Source: Lactiplantibacillus garii (GTDB lineage: Bacteria; Bacillota; Bacilli; Lactobacillales; Lactobacillaceae). From it: a DNA stretch of 64,000 nucleotides. Made by a program: the position numbers and the translations under genes. The DNA lies in assembly GCF_003885105.1 (NCBI RefSeq), contig NZ_QWZQ01000014.1, positions 1 to 64,000 of the forward strand, in the 5' to 3' direction. The notes under the pieces were generated by a model, which did no database searches, was not told the DNA's origin, and saw only the letters and a list, made by a program, of their open reading frames with translations. Below are positions 41,570-49,967 of the stretch, piece after piece; the stretch's first letter is position 1; each line of letters begins with the position of its first letter.

Positions 41570-42157
41570 TCACTTTGTTAATTTCGGCGGGTAAAAGTAG
41601 TGCCGGCGACAAACCGGGTAGTACGCCTCGTTGCCCCCGATTTGAACTTGTTCACCCTCATAAACGGGTTGCCCATCGTGAAACCGTAAATTCATAATGG
41701 CTTTTTTGCGGCAGAACCAGCAAATGGTTTTCATTTCTTCAATCTTATCCGCATACAATAGTAGGTACTTACTACCTTCAAATAGTTCGTTGCGAAAATC
41801 GTTCTTTAAACCAAACGTCATTACCGGGATCTTTAAGTCGTCGACAATGTGCGCCAATTCCAAAACGTGGTGTTTTTTTAAGAACTGCGCCTCGTCGATC
41901 AAGACGCAGGCAGCGTCTAAATTGGTCTTTTTTACAACGTCTAAAACGTTGGTGTCGTCAAAAACCGGAATGGCTTCCCGCTTTAACCCGATGCGGCTGG
42001 CAACGTAACCAACCCCGTCACGGTTATCTAAGCCACTCGTCATAATAATGACCGACTTACTCTGTTCTTCATAGTTGTGGGCCACTTTTAAAATTTCAAT
42101 GGTCTTCCCACTATTCATCGCGCCATATCGAAAAAATAACTGTGCCAAGCGACTCAT
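41570..42157 (-). CDS. tdk: Thymidine kinase
   Basis: 195 residues. P-loop GAMNSGKT, Walker B LIDEAQF, and a zinc site from CWFC and a later CRRH. Phosphorylates thymidine from salvage. First gene of the tdk-prfA-prmC-ywlC-glyA-upp series, with AAAGGGGA before the ATG and a promoter at 42184-42212. Confidence 0.94.
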   Translation of the reverse strand: MSRLAQLFFRYGAMNSGKTIEILKVAHNYEEQSKSVIIMTSGLDNRDGVGYVASRIGLKREAIPVFDDTNVLDVVKKTNLDAACVLIDEAQFLKKHHVLELAHIVDDLKIPVMTFGLKNDFRNELFEGSKYLLLYADKIEEMKTICWFCRKKAIMNLRFHDGQPVYEGEQVQIGGNEAYYPVCRRHYFYPPKLTK

Positions 42158-42183
42158 TCCCCTTTTTTACACATTTCTAGTCA

Positions 42184-42212
42184 ATTATAGCGGATTTGAC
42201 GTTGAATTTCAG
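42184..42212 (-). promoter_or_regulatory. Promoter of the tdk-prfA cluster
   Basis: On the minus strand CTGAAA (42207-42212), 17 bp, TATAAT (42184-42189). Confidence 0.65.
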
Positions 42213-42360
42213 CCCTGAGCAGTGAAAAGCTATTAACGAATTCATAAGTTGGACTTAAACGGCGGGATAATCACTTTTCTTTTAAGGGCGTTCAGTATAA
42301 AATACTTGAGAGTAGGACCTTCGTCCGCAAGTTAACATTCACTACGCATGGTGGACAACC

Positions 42361-42390
42361 ATCCGTAAATTAATTAATAGGGGTACGGAT
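42361..42390 (+). promoter_or_regulatory. Inverted repeat enclosing the murT Shine-Dalgarno
   Basis: ATCCGTA (42361-42367) and TACGGAT (42384-42390) are perfect complements; the loop contains AGGGG (42379-42383). If formed, the hairpin places the site in a loop and shortens the 12-nt gap to the ATG. Confidence 0.4.
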
Positions 42391-42395
42391 AACTT

Positions 42396-43742
42396 ATGTC
42401 AATTAATAGTACATTAGCCACTTGGACTGGCAAATCCGCGTACTGGTTTTTACACACCTTTCGTGGCGGTGGGAGTTCCCTGCCCGGCAAGCTGGCTTTA
42501 AAGCTAGACCCAACCATTTTAAAACACCTTGCAAAAAACTACGACGTCATCGTCATCACTGGGACTAACGGTAAAACACTTACGACCGCACTGACGGTCA
42601 AAGTTTTACGTGAACAGTACCCTGACATTCTGACTAACCCCAGCGGTTCCAACATGAAACAGGGAATCGTGACCACCTTTTTAACGGCTCCCAAGGCGCA
42701 CCACAAACCATTGGCCGTTTTAGAAGTCGATGAAGCTAACGTGATCATGGTTACGAAGTACATCACGCCTAAAGCGTTCGTCTTCACGAATATTTTCCGG
42801 GATCAAATGGACCGTTACGGTGAAATCTACACCACTTATCAAAAGATCTTGGACGGTGTGGCGCTGGCACCCGAAGCAACCATTATTGCCAACGGCGACT
42901 TACCACTCTTTCATTCTAAACAATTACCCAACCCAATCTTATATTACGGGTTTGACTACCAGGCCGATCACGATCAACAAGCGCCGGCCAACACCGACGG
43001 ACTACTGTGCCCCAACTGCCAGCATATTCTGCGCTATCACAGTCGGACTTACAGCAACATGGGTAAGTACTACTGCCCGAACTGCGGCTTTGAGCGGCCC
43101 CAACTGACTTGGAAACTAAACGCGCTGACCGCTATGTCACCGACTAGTTCCGATTTTGAAGTCAACGGTCAAGCGATGCACCTAAACATTGGCGGCCAGT
43201 ACAACATTTATAACGCGTTGGCCGCCTTTGCCGTGGGGCGGTTCATGGACGTGCCGGCAAAACAGATCGCCCACGCACTCAGTGAAAATGACGAACAGGT
43301 CTTTGGTCGTCAAGAAATTTTCCACGTGGGTGACAAGGACGTGACCTTGATTTTAGTTAAAAACCCGGTTGGTTTAAACCAGGTCATCCAAATGATTGGC
43401 ACCGATGACCGGCCGTTCTCCTTCGCGGCGTTACTGAACGCTAACTACGCCGACGGGATCGATACCAGTTGGATTTGGGACGGTGACTTCGAAAAGCTGC
43501 CGCAAATGAACGTTCCGGCCTTCATTAGTGGCGGCGAACGTTACCGTGACATCACCTTCCGTTTGAAGGTGGCCGGGGTTCAACCCGACGACTTAACGAT
43601 CATCCCCGACTTAACGGAAATGACCGCTGCTATTCAAAAATTACCAACTAAACAAGTATACGTGGTCGCCACCTACACGGCCATGTTGCAACTACGCAAA
43701 CAACTCGCTAGCCAGGGCATTATTGATGGGGGGATGGCATAA
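42396..43742 (+). CDS. murT: Lipid II isoglutaminyl synthase, MurT subunit
   Basis: 448 residues, Mur-ligase-like. ATP site TGTNGKTLTTAL near residues 53-64, NMKQGIVTT, then a zinc ribbon with two CPNC pairs (about residues 207-232), and the C-terminal DUF1727 domain. With GatD it amidates D-Glu of lipid II to D-isoglutamine, needed for cross-linking and lysozyme resistance. The stop codon is one base before the gatD ATG. Confidence 0.94.
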   Translation: MSINSTLATWTGKSAYWFLHTFRGGGSSLPGKLALKLDPTILKHLAKNYDVIVITGTNGKTLTTALTVKVLREQYPDILTNPSGSNMKQGIVTTFLTAPKAHHKPLAVLEVDEANVIMVTKYITPKAFVFTNIFRDQMDRYGEIYTTYQKILDGVALAPEATIIANGDLPLFHSKQLPNPILYYGFDYQADHDQQAPANTDGLLCPNCQHILRYHSRTYSNMGKYYCPNCGFERPQLTWKLNALTAMSPTSSDFEVNGQAMHLNIGGQYNIYNALAAFAVGRFMDVPAKQIAHALSENDEQVFGRQEIFHVGDKDVTLILVKNPVGLNQVIQMIGTDDRPFSFAALLNANYADGIDTSWIWDGDFEKLPQMNVPAFISGGERYRDITFRLKVAGVQPDDLTIIPDLTEMTAAIQKLPTKQVYVVATYTAMLQLRKQLASQGIIDGGMA

Positions 43743-43743
43743 T

Positions 43744-44466
43744 ATGACTTACACTTTACACGCCGCCCATTTATACGGCGACTTAATGAATACCTACGGT
43801 GACATCGGGAACATCTTAGCCATGGGTTACTATGCCAAGGCCGTCGACGCAAAAATTGACGTCGACCTAGTCAGCTTAGGCGATACCTTTGACCCGAACA
43901 AGTACGACTTCGTCCTCTTTGGTGGCGGTCAAGATTATGAACAAACCATTGTTTCTAAGGATATTCAGGCTAAAAAGGCCGCGTTAACCGACTACATTGA
44001 AGATGGCGGTCCGATGCTTGCCATCTGTGGGGGTTATCAAATGATTGGTCACTACTACATCGGTGCCCAGGGTGAAAAGATCCCCGGCATTGGTGCGCTC
44101 GACCACTACACCCTCAGTCAGGATAATAACCGTTTCATTGGTAACATTACCATTAAAAACGATGAAACCAATCAAACCTACTACGGCTTTGAAAACCATA
44201 ACGGAACGACCTTCCTCGGTAAGGGTGAACGGCCACTCGGTAAGGTCTTACAGGGTCACGGCAACAATGGCAAGGACGGTACCGAGGGCGTCATCTACAA
44301 AAACACCTTTGGCTCATATTTCCACGGCCCAATCCTCGCGCGCAACGAAGCTTTGGCCAAGCGGATTCTCAAGCTGGCCCTAAAACGGAAGTACCCGGAT
44401 GCCGACTTTAGCGCCCTCGATCAATTAAACGAAGATTTAACTAAGAACGTCGTTATCAAGCCATAA
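43744..44466 (+). CDS. gatD: Lipid II isoglutaminyl synthase, glutamine amidotransferase GatD
   Basis: 241 residues, class I glutamine amidotransferase (CobB/CobQ-like). The nucleophile Cys lies in LAICGGYQMIGHYY (about residue 95), and the later HGPILARNEALAK holds the catalytic His. Supplies ammonia to MurT. The ATG at 43744 is chosen; the longer frame starting at 43723 lies inside murT. Confidence 0.94.
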   Translation: MTYTLHAAHLYGDLMNTYGDIGNILAMGYYAKAVDAKIDVDLVSLGDTFDPNKYDFVLFGGGQDYEQTIVSKDIQAKKAALTDYIEDGGPMLAICGGYQMIGHYYIGAQGEKIPGIGALDHYTLSQDNNRFIGNITIKNDETNQTYYGFENHNGTTFLGKGERPLGKVLQGHGNNGKDGTEGVIYKNTFGSYFHGPILARNEALAKRILKLALKRKYPDADFSALDQLNEDLTKNVVIKP

Positions 44467-44500
44467 TCATCAAAACAAGCGTACGCTAAACTTTCAAAAA

Positions 44501-44541
44501 GCATAAATTACTCCAACCAAACTGAGTAATTTATGCTTTTT
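44501..44541 (+). terminator. Terminator of murT-gatD
   Basis: Stem GCATAAATTACTC/GAGTAATTTATGC (44501-44513/44524-44536) followed by TTTTT. The stem is identical to that at 10476-10508. Confidence 0.88.
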
Positions 44542-44713
44542 ATGTTTCGTGGCAAGGTTGCCGAAGCGGGTGCTAACAACTGATTTGTTCCGCGCTAGTT
44601 TTTCGGCCGCCGATGGAAGCCCTATCATTAGTTAACCCCTCAAAGTTATAATAATTATTTATAGACTTAAAGGAAGCGTTTTCTACTAACCTGATGTTAT
44701 CAGTTGATTAGTC

Positions 44714-44757
44714 AAAAAAAGATCGATGTGCTAAACTGCGCCCATCAATCTTTTTTA
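44714..44757 (-). terminator. Terminator of manA
   Basis: AAAAAAGAT-c-GATG (44715-44728) pairs with CATC-a-ATCTTTTTT (44743-44756). The A/T ends allow use in either direction. The gap 44542-44713 shows no gene. Confidence 0.75.
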
Positions 44758-44778
44758 TCGTGTTAGGGGTTTAACTAA

Positions 44779-45744
44779 TTAGGCTTTTTCACCAGGTTCA
44801 GAAGCAATAATTTGCAGATTGCCCTTCAAAGTCCACTGCTTAACGTCAAACGGTAAAATAAAGTGCACGCCCTTTTTTAGCGGGTAATCGTGACCGTCCA
44901 CGCTGATACTCCCCTGACCGTTCAAAACGGATACCAGGGTATACGGCGCCGTTCCACGGTTAAAGGTGGCCTGACCATCCGTTAAACGCCATTGCCAAAC
45001 GCCAAAGAATGGTGATTGCACGTACTTAGTAACGGTCGCATCGCCCACCTGGGTCGTCGTAATGTCCAGGTCGGGATCGTGGTGCGGCACGTTGGTGGTG
45101 TCAATTGACTGTTGAAGGTGTAGTTCACGTTTCTGACCAGTTGTTTTATCGACCCGGTCCCAATCGTAAAGGCGGTAAGTCGTGTCGGAACTTTGCTGCG
45201 TTTCTAGTACCATGATGCCCTTACCAACCGCGTGAATGGTCCCGGACGGAACGTACAGGAAGTCGCCGGGTTTAACCGGTACCCGGCGCAATAACTTATC
45301 CCACTCACCGTTATTGATCCATTCGGCCAACTGTTCACGAGTCTTAGCATGGTGTCCGTAAATCATGGTCGCACCCGGTTCCGCGGCAATCACGTACCAG
45401 CACTCAGTCTTTCCGAGTTCGTGCTCGTGTTCTGCGGCGTAAGCGTCATCGGGGTGCACTTGAACCGACAAGTCTTCACTTGCATCCAGAATCTTGGTTA
45501 ACAATGGAAAGACATCGCCCTTGGCGTTACCAAAGACGTCGCGGTGCTGTTCCCAAACCTTGTCAAGGGTCATGCCGGCATACGGGCCGTTTTCAACGGT
45601 CGCCGGGCCGTGCGGATGGGCTGAGATGGCCCAGCATTCCCCGGTATGGTCACTGGGAATTTCATAACCAAAGTCGGTACGCAGCTTTGTCCCACCCCAA
45701 ATTTTTTCGTGGAAAACGGGTTTTAAAAAATACGGTTCACTCAT
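44779..45744 (-). CDS. manA: Mannose-6-phosphate isomerase, class I
   Basis: 321 residues. Cupin zinc enzyme interconverting mannose-6-P and fructose-6-P. VFHEKIWGGTKL at the start, metal-binding VQVHPDD, and KTECWYVI with the later SGTIHAVGKG. The ATG at 45744 is chosen: the TTG opening the longer frame is part of the TTGGAG Shine-Dalgarno. Monocistronic. Confidence 0.93.
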   Translation of the reverse strand: MSEPYFLKPVFHEKIWGGTKLRTDFGYEIPSDHTGECWAISAHPHGPATVENGPYAGMTLDKVWEQHRDVFGNAKGDVFPLLTKILDASEDLSVQVHPDDAYAAEHEHELGKTECWYVIAAEPGATMIYGHHAKTREQLAEWINNGEWDKLLRRVPVKPGDFLYVPSGTIHAVGKGIMVLETQQSSDTTYRLYDWDRVDKTTGQKRELHLQQSIDTTNVPHHDPDLDITTTQVGDATVTKYVQSPFFGVWQWRLTDGQATFNRGTAPYTLVSVLNGQGSISVDGHDYPLKKGVHFILPFDVKQWTLKGNLQIIASEPGEKA

Positions 45745-45839
45745 AAATTCAACACACTCCAATGTTTAATTTGTTAGTTTAATTTTAGCATACATGAAAG
45801 CGGTTGTGAAATGATGACTATACTTTTATATCGAATTGT

Positions 45840-46865
45840 CTATTCTTTATTTAAATTTTCGATATCCGCTAACCAGGCTGCGATCAACCGCCGCCGGGCC
45901 GGTAAAAAGTTACCGTTGCGGACCGTCGGGTGAACCCGGTTAGAAAGAAAAATCAGCCCAGTTTGATGTGCCCGGTCCAACATGAATAACGTCCCCGTGT
46001 AACCGGTATGAAAAATGATTGGTTGCTGGTGTTCCAACGGCCGCCAAAGGTTCCAACCAAAGCTCCGTCGCAACTGGTGGTTAGGCGTCCAGTCTTGATA
46101 CAGTCGTTCAATAGTCGTTTGGGGTAATACCGTGGGAACGTCCAACTGACCGAGCATTAGCTTAGCAAAGCGAGTCAGGTCTTCAACACTTGCAAACAGG
46201 CCGGCCGAGCCACAGTGCCGGCCAAGTACTTGGCCCTTCGGATCGTGAACGACGCCACGCAATAGCCCCTGCGTGCTGGAATACACCGTTGGTACCGTCT
46301 GGTCCGCTAACGGCGTAAAAGTGGCGTCTGGCAACTTCAGGGGCCGTAATACCCGTGTTGTTATCGCGTCCTGAACGGCTTGTCCGGTCAGTTTTTCAAT
46401 AATCATCCCGGTCAAAATTAAACCGAGGTCGGTGTAGACCACCCGGTGATTGAGGTTGGCATAACTAATTGGCAGCGCCTGGATTGCCGTCAATAATTGG
46501 GCGGCCGGCAGCGCGTTGCGATTCGGAATGTAGCCGCTCAACCCGCTAGTATGGGTCATTAAATTTAAAACGGTCACTTCCTGGGGACCAAACGCTGGCA
46601 AATAGTCGTGGACCGGCCGACTAACGTCCAATTTCCCACTTTGCATCAACTGTAATGCGACCGTAGTGGTTCCCACGACCTTAGTAACTGAGGCGAGGTC
46701 GTACAATGCGTGGGGCCATAATTCCAGTTTTTGCGGCTCAATGGCAGCTAACCCCACCTGTCTTTGTAAAACGTCAGAACCATTGATCAAACCGTAGCTC
46801 GCGCCCGGAATTACCCCCTGATCCACCATCCGCTGAATTTCTGCTTGCGTTTCTTCAAATACCAT
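45840..46865 (-). CDS. Serine hydrolase, class C beta-lactamase-like
   Basis: 341 residues. Nucleophile motif S59-V-T-K62, second motif Y144-T-D, and HTG (FHTGYTG) near the C-terminus. No signal peptide is seen, so it may be cytoplasmic or non-classically placed. Members include esterases, D-aminopeptidases and wall-related enzymes; the substrate is unknown. It stands between manA and a small membrane protein gene on the same strand. Confidence 0.85.
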   Translation of the reverse strand: MVFEETQAEIQRMVDQGVIPGASYGLINGSDVLQRQVGLAAIEPQKLELWPHALYDLASVTKVVGTTTVALQLMQSGKLDVSRPVHDYLPAFGPQEVTVLNLMTHTSGLSGYIPNRNALPAAQLLTAIQALPISYANLNHRVVYTDLGLILTGMIIEKLTGQAVQDAITTRVLRPLKLPDATFTPLADQTVPTVYSSTQGLLRGVVHDPKGQVLGRHCGSAGLFASVEDLTRFAKLMLGQLDVPTVLPQTTIERLYQDWTPNHQLRRSFGWNLWRPLEHQQPIIFHTGYTGTLFMLDRAHQTGLIFLSNRVHPTVRNGNFLPARRRLIAAWLADIENLNKE

Positions 46866-46947
46866 TTAACTTACCCGTTTCTTCTAAAGATTCATTACAT
46901 TAAGTGTAGGCTAACTCGCTGACAACCACTAGTCACTTTACTAAAAC

Positions 46948-47133
46948 TTACCGATTTTGTTCATTTAAGATTCGGGGTAAGACCACGCTCCAGTATGCCA
47001 CAAAACCGATTACGACGAGCACCCCCGCCAGTCGGCGATTAAGTAGTTGTAATTGCCAGGCCACCATCGCCAGTACGATCACCACGGCACTGCCCCATTC
47101 AACGTACTTACCGTACCGATACAAGAATGCCAT
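46948..47133 (-). CDS. Small two-helix membrane protein
   Basis: 61 residues with two hydrophobic segments (about 13-30 and 36-53) and short charged ends. A perfect AAGGAGGTG Shine-Dalgarno precedes the ATG, which supports real translation. The family was not recognised. It lies between ilvE and the serine hydrolase, all minus strand. Confidence 0.7.
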   Translation of the reverse strand: MAFLYRYGKYVEWGSAVVIVLAMVAWQLQLLNRRLAGVLVVIGFVAYWSVVLPRILNEQNR

Positions 47134-47167
47134 GGAAACACCTCCTTACCTGTCACCTCAATTTTAA

Positions 47168-47212
47168 AACAAAGCGACGGTCAATACCGGTAAACGGTAC
47201 TAATCGTCGCTT
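47168..47212 (-). terminator. Terminator of ilvE
   Basis: AAGCGACG (47172-47179) pairs with CGTCGCTT (47205-47212), with an inner TACCG/CGGTA stem; followed on the minus strand by TGTTTTAAAAT. Confidence 0.75.
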
Positions 47213-47223
47213 AACTGTTTAAA

Positions 47224-48252
47224 CTAGTCTAAATCAACTTTTTGAATCCAACCTTCAGGAGCTTCACGGTCACCAAATTGGATCCCGGTCAATTCGTCGT
47301 ACAACTTCTTAGTAACCGGCCCAACTTCCGTTTCACTATAGAAGACGTGTAACTTCCCGTTATGTTCCAAACCACCAATTGGTGAAATAACGGCGGCGGT
47401 CCCACAGGCGCCGGCTTCGGCAAAACGGTCTAAGTCGTCGATGTAAACGTCACCCTGTTCGGTCTTCATGCCGAATTTATGTTCCGCTAAGTACAGTAGT
47501 GAGTACTTCGTCACGGAAGGCAAAATGGAAGGTGACTTTGGCGTGACAAAAGTACCGTCCTTGGTAATTCCGAAGAAGTTTGCAGACCCCACTTCTTCGA
47601 TCTTTTTATGCTCGACGGGATCCAAGTAAACACAGTCGGAAAAGCCGTGGGCGTGTGCTTCTTGACCTGGGAAGAGGCTGGCGGCGTAGTTCCCACCAAC
47701 TTTATAGGCCCCGGTCCCTTTATGGGCAGCCCGGTCATAGTTGGAAGTCGTAAAGTTCGTTGGTGTCATACCACCCTTGAAGTAGCTACCAACCGGCATT
47801 GCAAAGACGGTAAAGATGTATTCCTTTGCGGGATGGACACCAATGTTACCCCCGACCCCAATCATCAACGGCCGTAAGTACAACGTTGCGCCGGTGCCGT
47901 ACGGTGGGACGTAATCTTGGTTCGCTTTGACCACTTGCTTAACCGCGTCAACGAACATGTCCGTTGGGACTTGGGGCATTAATAACCGTTCACAACTAGT
48001 TTGCATCCGGGCAGCGTTACGGTCTGGCCGGAATAACTGGACACTGCCGTCCTTAGTCCGGTACGCCTTTAAGCCTTCAAAGTCTTGTTGACCATAATGT
48101 AAAGCGGTCGAACCTTCGCTAATATGTAAAGTTGCATCACCAGTAAGTTCTTTCTTGTACCATTCACCATCTTTATAATACGCGCGGTAACGGTATGGAA
48201 GGTTACGGTATTCAAACCCTAAGTTGTTCCAATCCAATTGTACATCTGCCAT
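47224..48252 (-). CDS. ilvE: Branched-chain amino acid aminotransferase
   Basis: 342 residues, fold-type IV PLP enzyme. The PLP lysine is in GTGAYKVGGNYA; YLRPLMIGVG and EVGSANFFGI are class motifs. It interconverts Leu/Ile/Val with their 2-oxoacids, whose reduction could use the L-2-hydroxyacid dehydrogenase at 16863. The ATG at 48252 is chosen (AAAGGAAG 9 nt upstream). Promoter at 48312-48340. Confidence 0.94.
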   Translation of the reverse strand: MADVQLDWNNLGFEYRNLPYRYRAYYKDGEWYKKELTGDATLHISEGSTALHYGQQDFEGLKAYRTKDGSVQLFRPDRNAARMQTSCERLLMPQVPTDMFVDAVKQVVKANQDYVPPYGTGATLYLRPLMIGVGGNIGVHPAKEYIFTVFAMPVGSYFKGGMTPTNFTTSNYDRAAHKGTGAYKVGGNYAASLFPGQEAHAHGFSDCVYLDPVEHKKIEEVGSANFFGITKDGTFVTPKSPSILPSVTKYSLLYLAEHKFGMKTEQGDVYIDDLDRFAEAGACGTAAVISPIGGLEHNGKLHVFYSETEVGPVTKKLYDELTGIQFGDREAPEGWIQKVDLD

Positions 48253-48283
48253 GTGATTCAACTTCCTTTATATGTAATTTACT

Positions 48284-48299
48284 CAAATTGATTAATTTG
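48284..48299. promoter_or_regulatory. Palindrome in the ilvE leader, possible operator
   Basis: CAAATT-GATT-AATTTG is a perfect inverted repeat just after the predicted ilvE start point. CAAATT occurs twice more, 10 bp apart, at 48354-48359 and 48364-48369, between the ilvE promoter and the divergent promoter. Confidence 0.4.
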
Positions 48300-48311
48300 A
48301 ATTTAATTAAA

Positions 48312-48340
48312 AGATTAATGGTTTATTAGAGTTTTGTCAA
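48312..48340 (-). promoter_or_regulatory. Promoter of ilvE
   Basis: On the minus strand TTGACA (48335-48340), 17 bp, TAATCT (48312-48317). Confidence 0.7.
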
Positions 48341-48379
48341 GGGTACCGGAAAACAAATTCAATCAAATTGGCGCTGATT

Positions 48380-48388
48380 TGTTATAAT
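48380..48388 (+). promoter_or_regulatory. Extended -10 promoter of the gene at 48420
   Basis: TG at 48380-48381 and TATAAT at 48383-48388. The ATG at 48387 overlaps this hexamer and therefore cannot be the start codon. Confidence 0.65.
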
Positions 48389-48419
48389 GGAATTAAATTC
48401 AACAAAGGACTGGTTCGTC

Positions 48420-48749
48420 GTGGCAAGTAATTCAGATTCAATTTATAACGTCATGTTCTACATCGCTCACCACCCGGCAGAAATCACCTTTACGACCCCG
48501 GAGTACACCAACGTGGTCCGCATGGGCATTCCCGACCGGATCAAAGTCGCCAACCCCGAGATCTATTTTCCCGACAACAAACTACTCGTCAACCGTTTCC
48601 AAGACGATTTTGTGGCTAAAAACGGTAACTTACTGGACTTTTTCTTCGACTACACCGAAAAAAAAGTACCCAACTACCACGAAGTTTGGGTCTCAACGGC
48701 CCACTTGCCTGAAAAACAGGCCTACTTCTTAGAACTATCATTTGAATAA
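48420..48749 (+). CDS. Conserved-looking hypothetical protein
   Basis: 109 residues from the GTG at 48420, 9 nt after AAAGGAC. Acidic, soluble, rich in aromatic residues (FYIAHHPAEITFTTPEY, LLDFFFDYTEKK). No motif recognised. It diverges from ilvE and has its own extended -10 promoter and terminator. The in-frame ATG at 48387 is rejected because it overlaps the -10. Confidence 0.65.
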   Translation: MASNSDSIYNVMFYIAHHPAEITFTTPEYTNVVRMGIPDRIKVANPEIYFPDNKLLVNRFQDDFVAKNGNLLDFFFDYTEKKVPNYHEVWVSTAHLPEKQAYFLELSFE

Positions 48750-48754
48750 GCCCG

Positions 48755-48789
48755 TACCGGCCACCCACTGCGGGTAGCCGGTATTTTTT
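48755..48789 (+). terminator. Terminator of the gene at 48420
   Basis: TACCGGC-c-ACCC (48755-48766) pairs with GGGT-a-GCCGGTA (48772-48783), then TTTTTTATT. Confidence 0.85.
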
Positions 48790-48793
48790 ATTA

Positions 48794-48892
48794 GAGGCTG
48801 TGACAAAAGTCACAGCCTCTGTTTTATCACCGAAGAATTATTGTCGAAACGTGCGCCAAAAGCCAGTGGGCTCCGCTTAACCAACTTTTGGC
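48794..48892. repeat. Dispersed intergenic repeat, copy 3
   Basis: GAGGCTGTGAC-AAAA-GTCACAGCCTC (48794-48819), then TGTTTTATCACCGAAGAATT and GTCGAAACGTGCG, then GCCAAAAG (48855-48862) pairing with CTTTTGGC (48885-48892). It matches copy 2 at 9075-9137. The CCAAAAG extension also matches copy 1 at about 160-166. Confidence 0.65.
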
Positions 48893-48940
48893 ACACTCTG
48901 ATTTTTTATTAATCATTACGCAGGGCGCCTCCTAGTCAAC

Positions 48941-48972
48941 ATAAAAGGACGTCCACCGCAAAGTGAACGTCC
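48941..48972 (-). terminator. Terminator of the ABC exporter/lipoprotein operon
   Basis: GGACGTCCAC/GTGAACGTCC stem (48947-48956/48963-48972, one mismatch) with AAAA on the left giving minus-strand U residues. Confidence 0.8.
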
Positions 48973-48981
48973 CTAGTTAGG

Positions 48982-49953
48982 TTATTTATTCATAAAAATG
49001 TAGAGGTTAGTCGTCGAAACACCAATCGTGAACCGCACACCCTTCGAATGAATCGGGTCAATGGTGGTCGTACTACTATTATTACTCTTAGTTTCTTTTT
49101 GGAACTTCTTCATCACCGTTTTAGCGTTAGCCCCCGTAGTGGTGGTCAATAACGCAAACGCCGTTCCAAAGTTCTTTTGACGGGTCTTATTTTTAAACGC
49201 CTTAGTTGGCACGATCATCGCCGCACCTAGCACGTCACCCTTTTGCACGTTCAACCGGATTTTATAATCCTTAGTTGAAACGACGTTAGTCAGGCCGTCG
49301 CTCGGCGTCTTAGTCGGTAATAAATCGTCTTTAACCTTCGCCTTAGCCGTCTTCATGGCTGCAGCGACCTGCTTTTGACTAGTTTGCAGACTGGCCGCTT
49401 CGGTCTTTAACTTTGCGGCAGCGGTCTGTTGCGCCTGCAGCGTTTGGGCACCGGTTGCGGCAGCCGTCCCACCGGCTTTGATTTGTGCCTGGGCCTGTTT
49501 AACCTTCGCTTGAATCTGGGCCTGTTTCTTCTTCAACGCGGCCCCTTGCTGCTGTAACTCCTTTGCGTCCGCTTGGTCTGCCTTACTTAGCTTTGAGCCA
49601 ATCAGAGCGTTATTATACGTCGTGGCCATCTTTTGATAACCAACTAACCGTTTGCTTCCCTGAACGTGAACCGTTTTCGACAAACTCCCGGACTTGATTT
49701 TGACCGTTTGGCGGGTCGTCTTCGTTGGGACTTGAATCACAAACGTGTGGTTCTTAACGGCCGCGTGCTTCGTCTTAGCCCCATCAACTTGGTAGCTGAC
49801 CCGACTAGTCTTGGCACTACCCTTGACGGCGGCAACTAAGCCGTTTTGTTTATACGTCGTTTTGGTCGTGGATAAAGTCGTCTGTCCACAGCCTGCTAAC
49901 ACTAAGCCAAGCAGACCGGCACCGGCGACCACCATTGCTGTTTTCCGAAACAA
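48982..49953 (-). CDS. Lipoprotein with coiled-coil centre
   Basis: 323 residues. Lipoprotein signal with LAGC (Cys22), a Thr/Lys-rich beta-type region to about residue 110, a Gln/Lys/Ala-rich coiled coil at about 120-210, and a C-terminal folded part (DYKIRLNVQKGDVLGAAMIV). The family was not recognised. It follows the ABC exporter genes by 14 bp, so it is probably co-expressed and may act in the same export or envelope process. Confidence 0.75.
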   Translation of the reverse strand: MFRKTAMVVAGAGLLGLVLAGCGQTTLSTTKTTYKQNGLVAAVKGSAKTSRVSYQVDGAKTKHAAVKNHTFVIQVPTKTTRQTVKIKSGSLSKTVHVQGSKRLVGYQKMATTYNNALIGSKLSKADQADAKELQQQGAALKKKQAQIQAKVKQAQAQIKAGGTAAATGAQTLQAQQTAAAKLKTEAASLQTSQKQVAAAMKTAKAKVKDDLLPTKTPSDGLTNVVSTKDYKIRLNVQKGDVLGAAMIVPTKAFKNKTRQKNFGTAFALLTTTTGANAKTVMKKFQKETKSNNSSTTTIDPIHSKGVRFTIGVSTTNLYIFMNK

Positions 49954-49967
49954 ATGACACCCCTCCT

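Noticed and set aside
48387-48419. ATG at 48387 as start of the gene at 48420
   Set aside because: It overlaps the TATAAT -10 hexamer; the GTG at 48420 has a proper Shine-Dalgarno.
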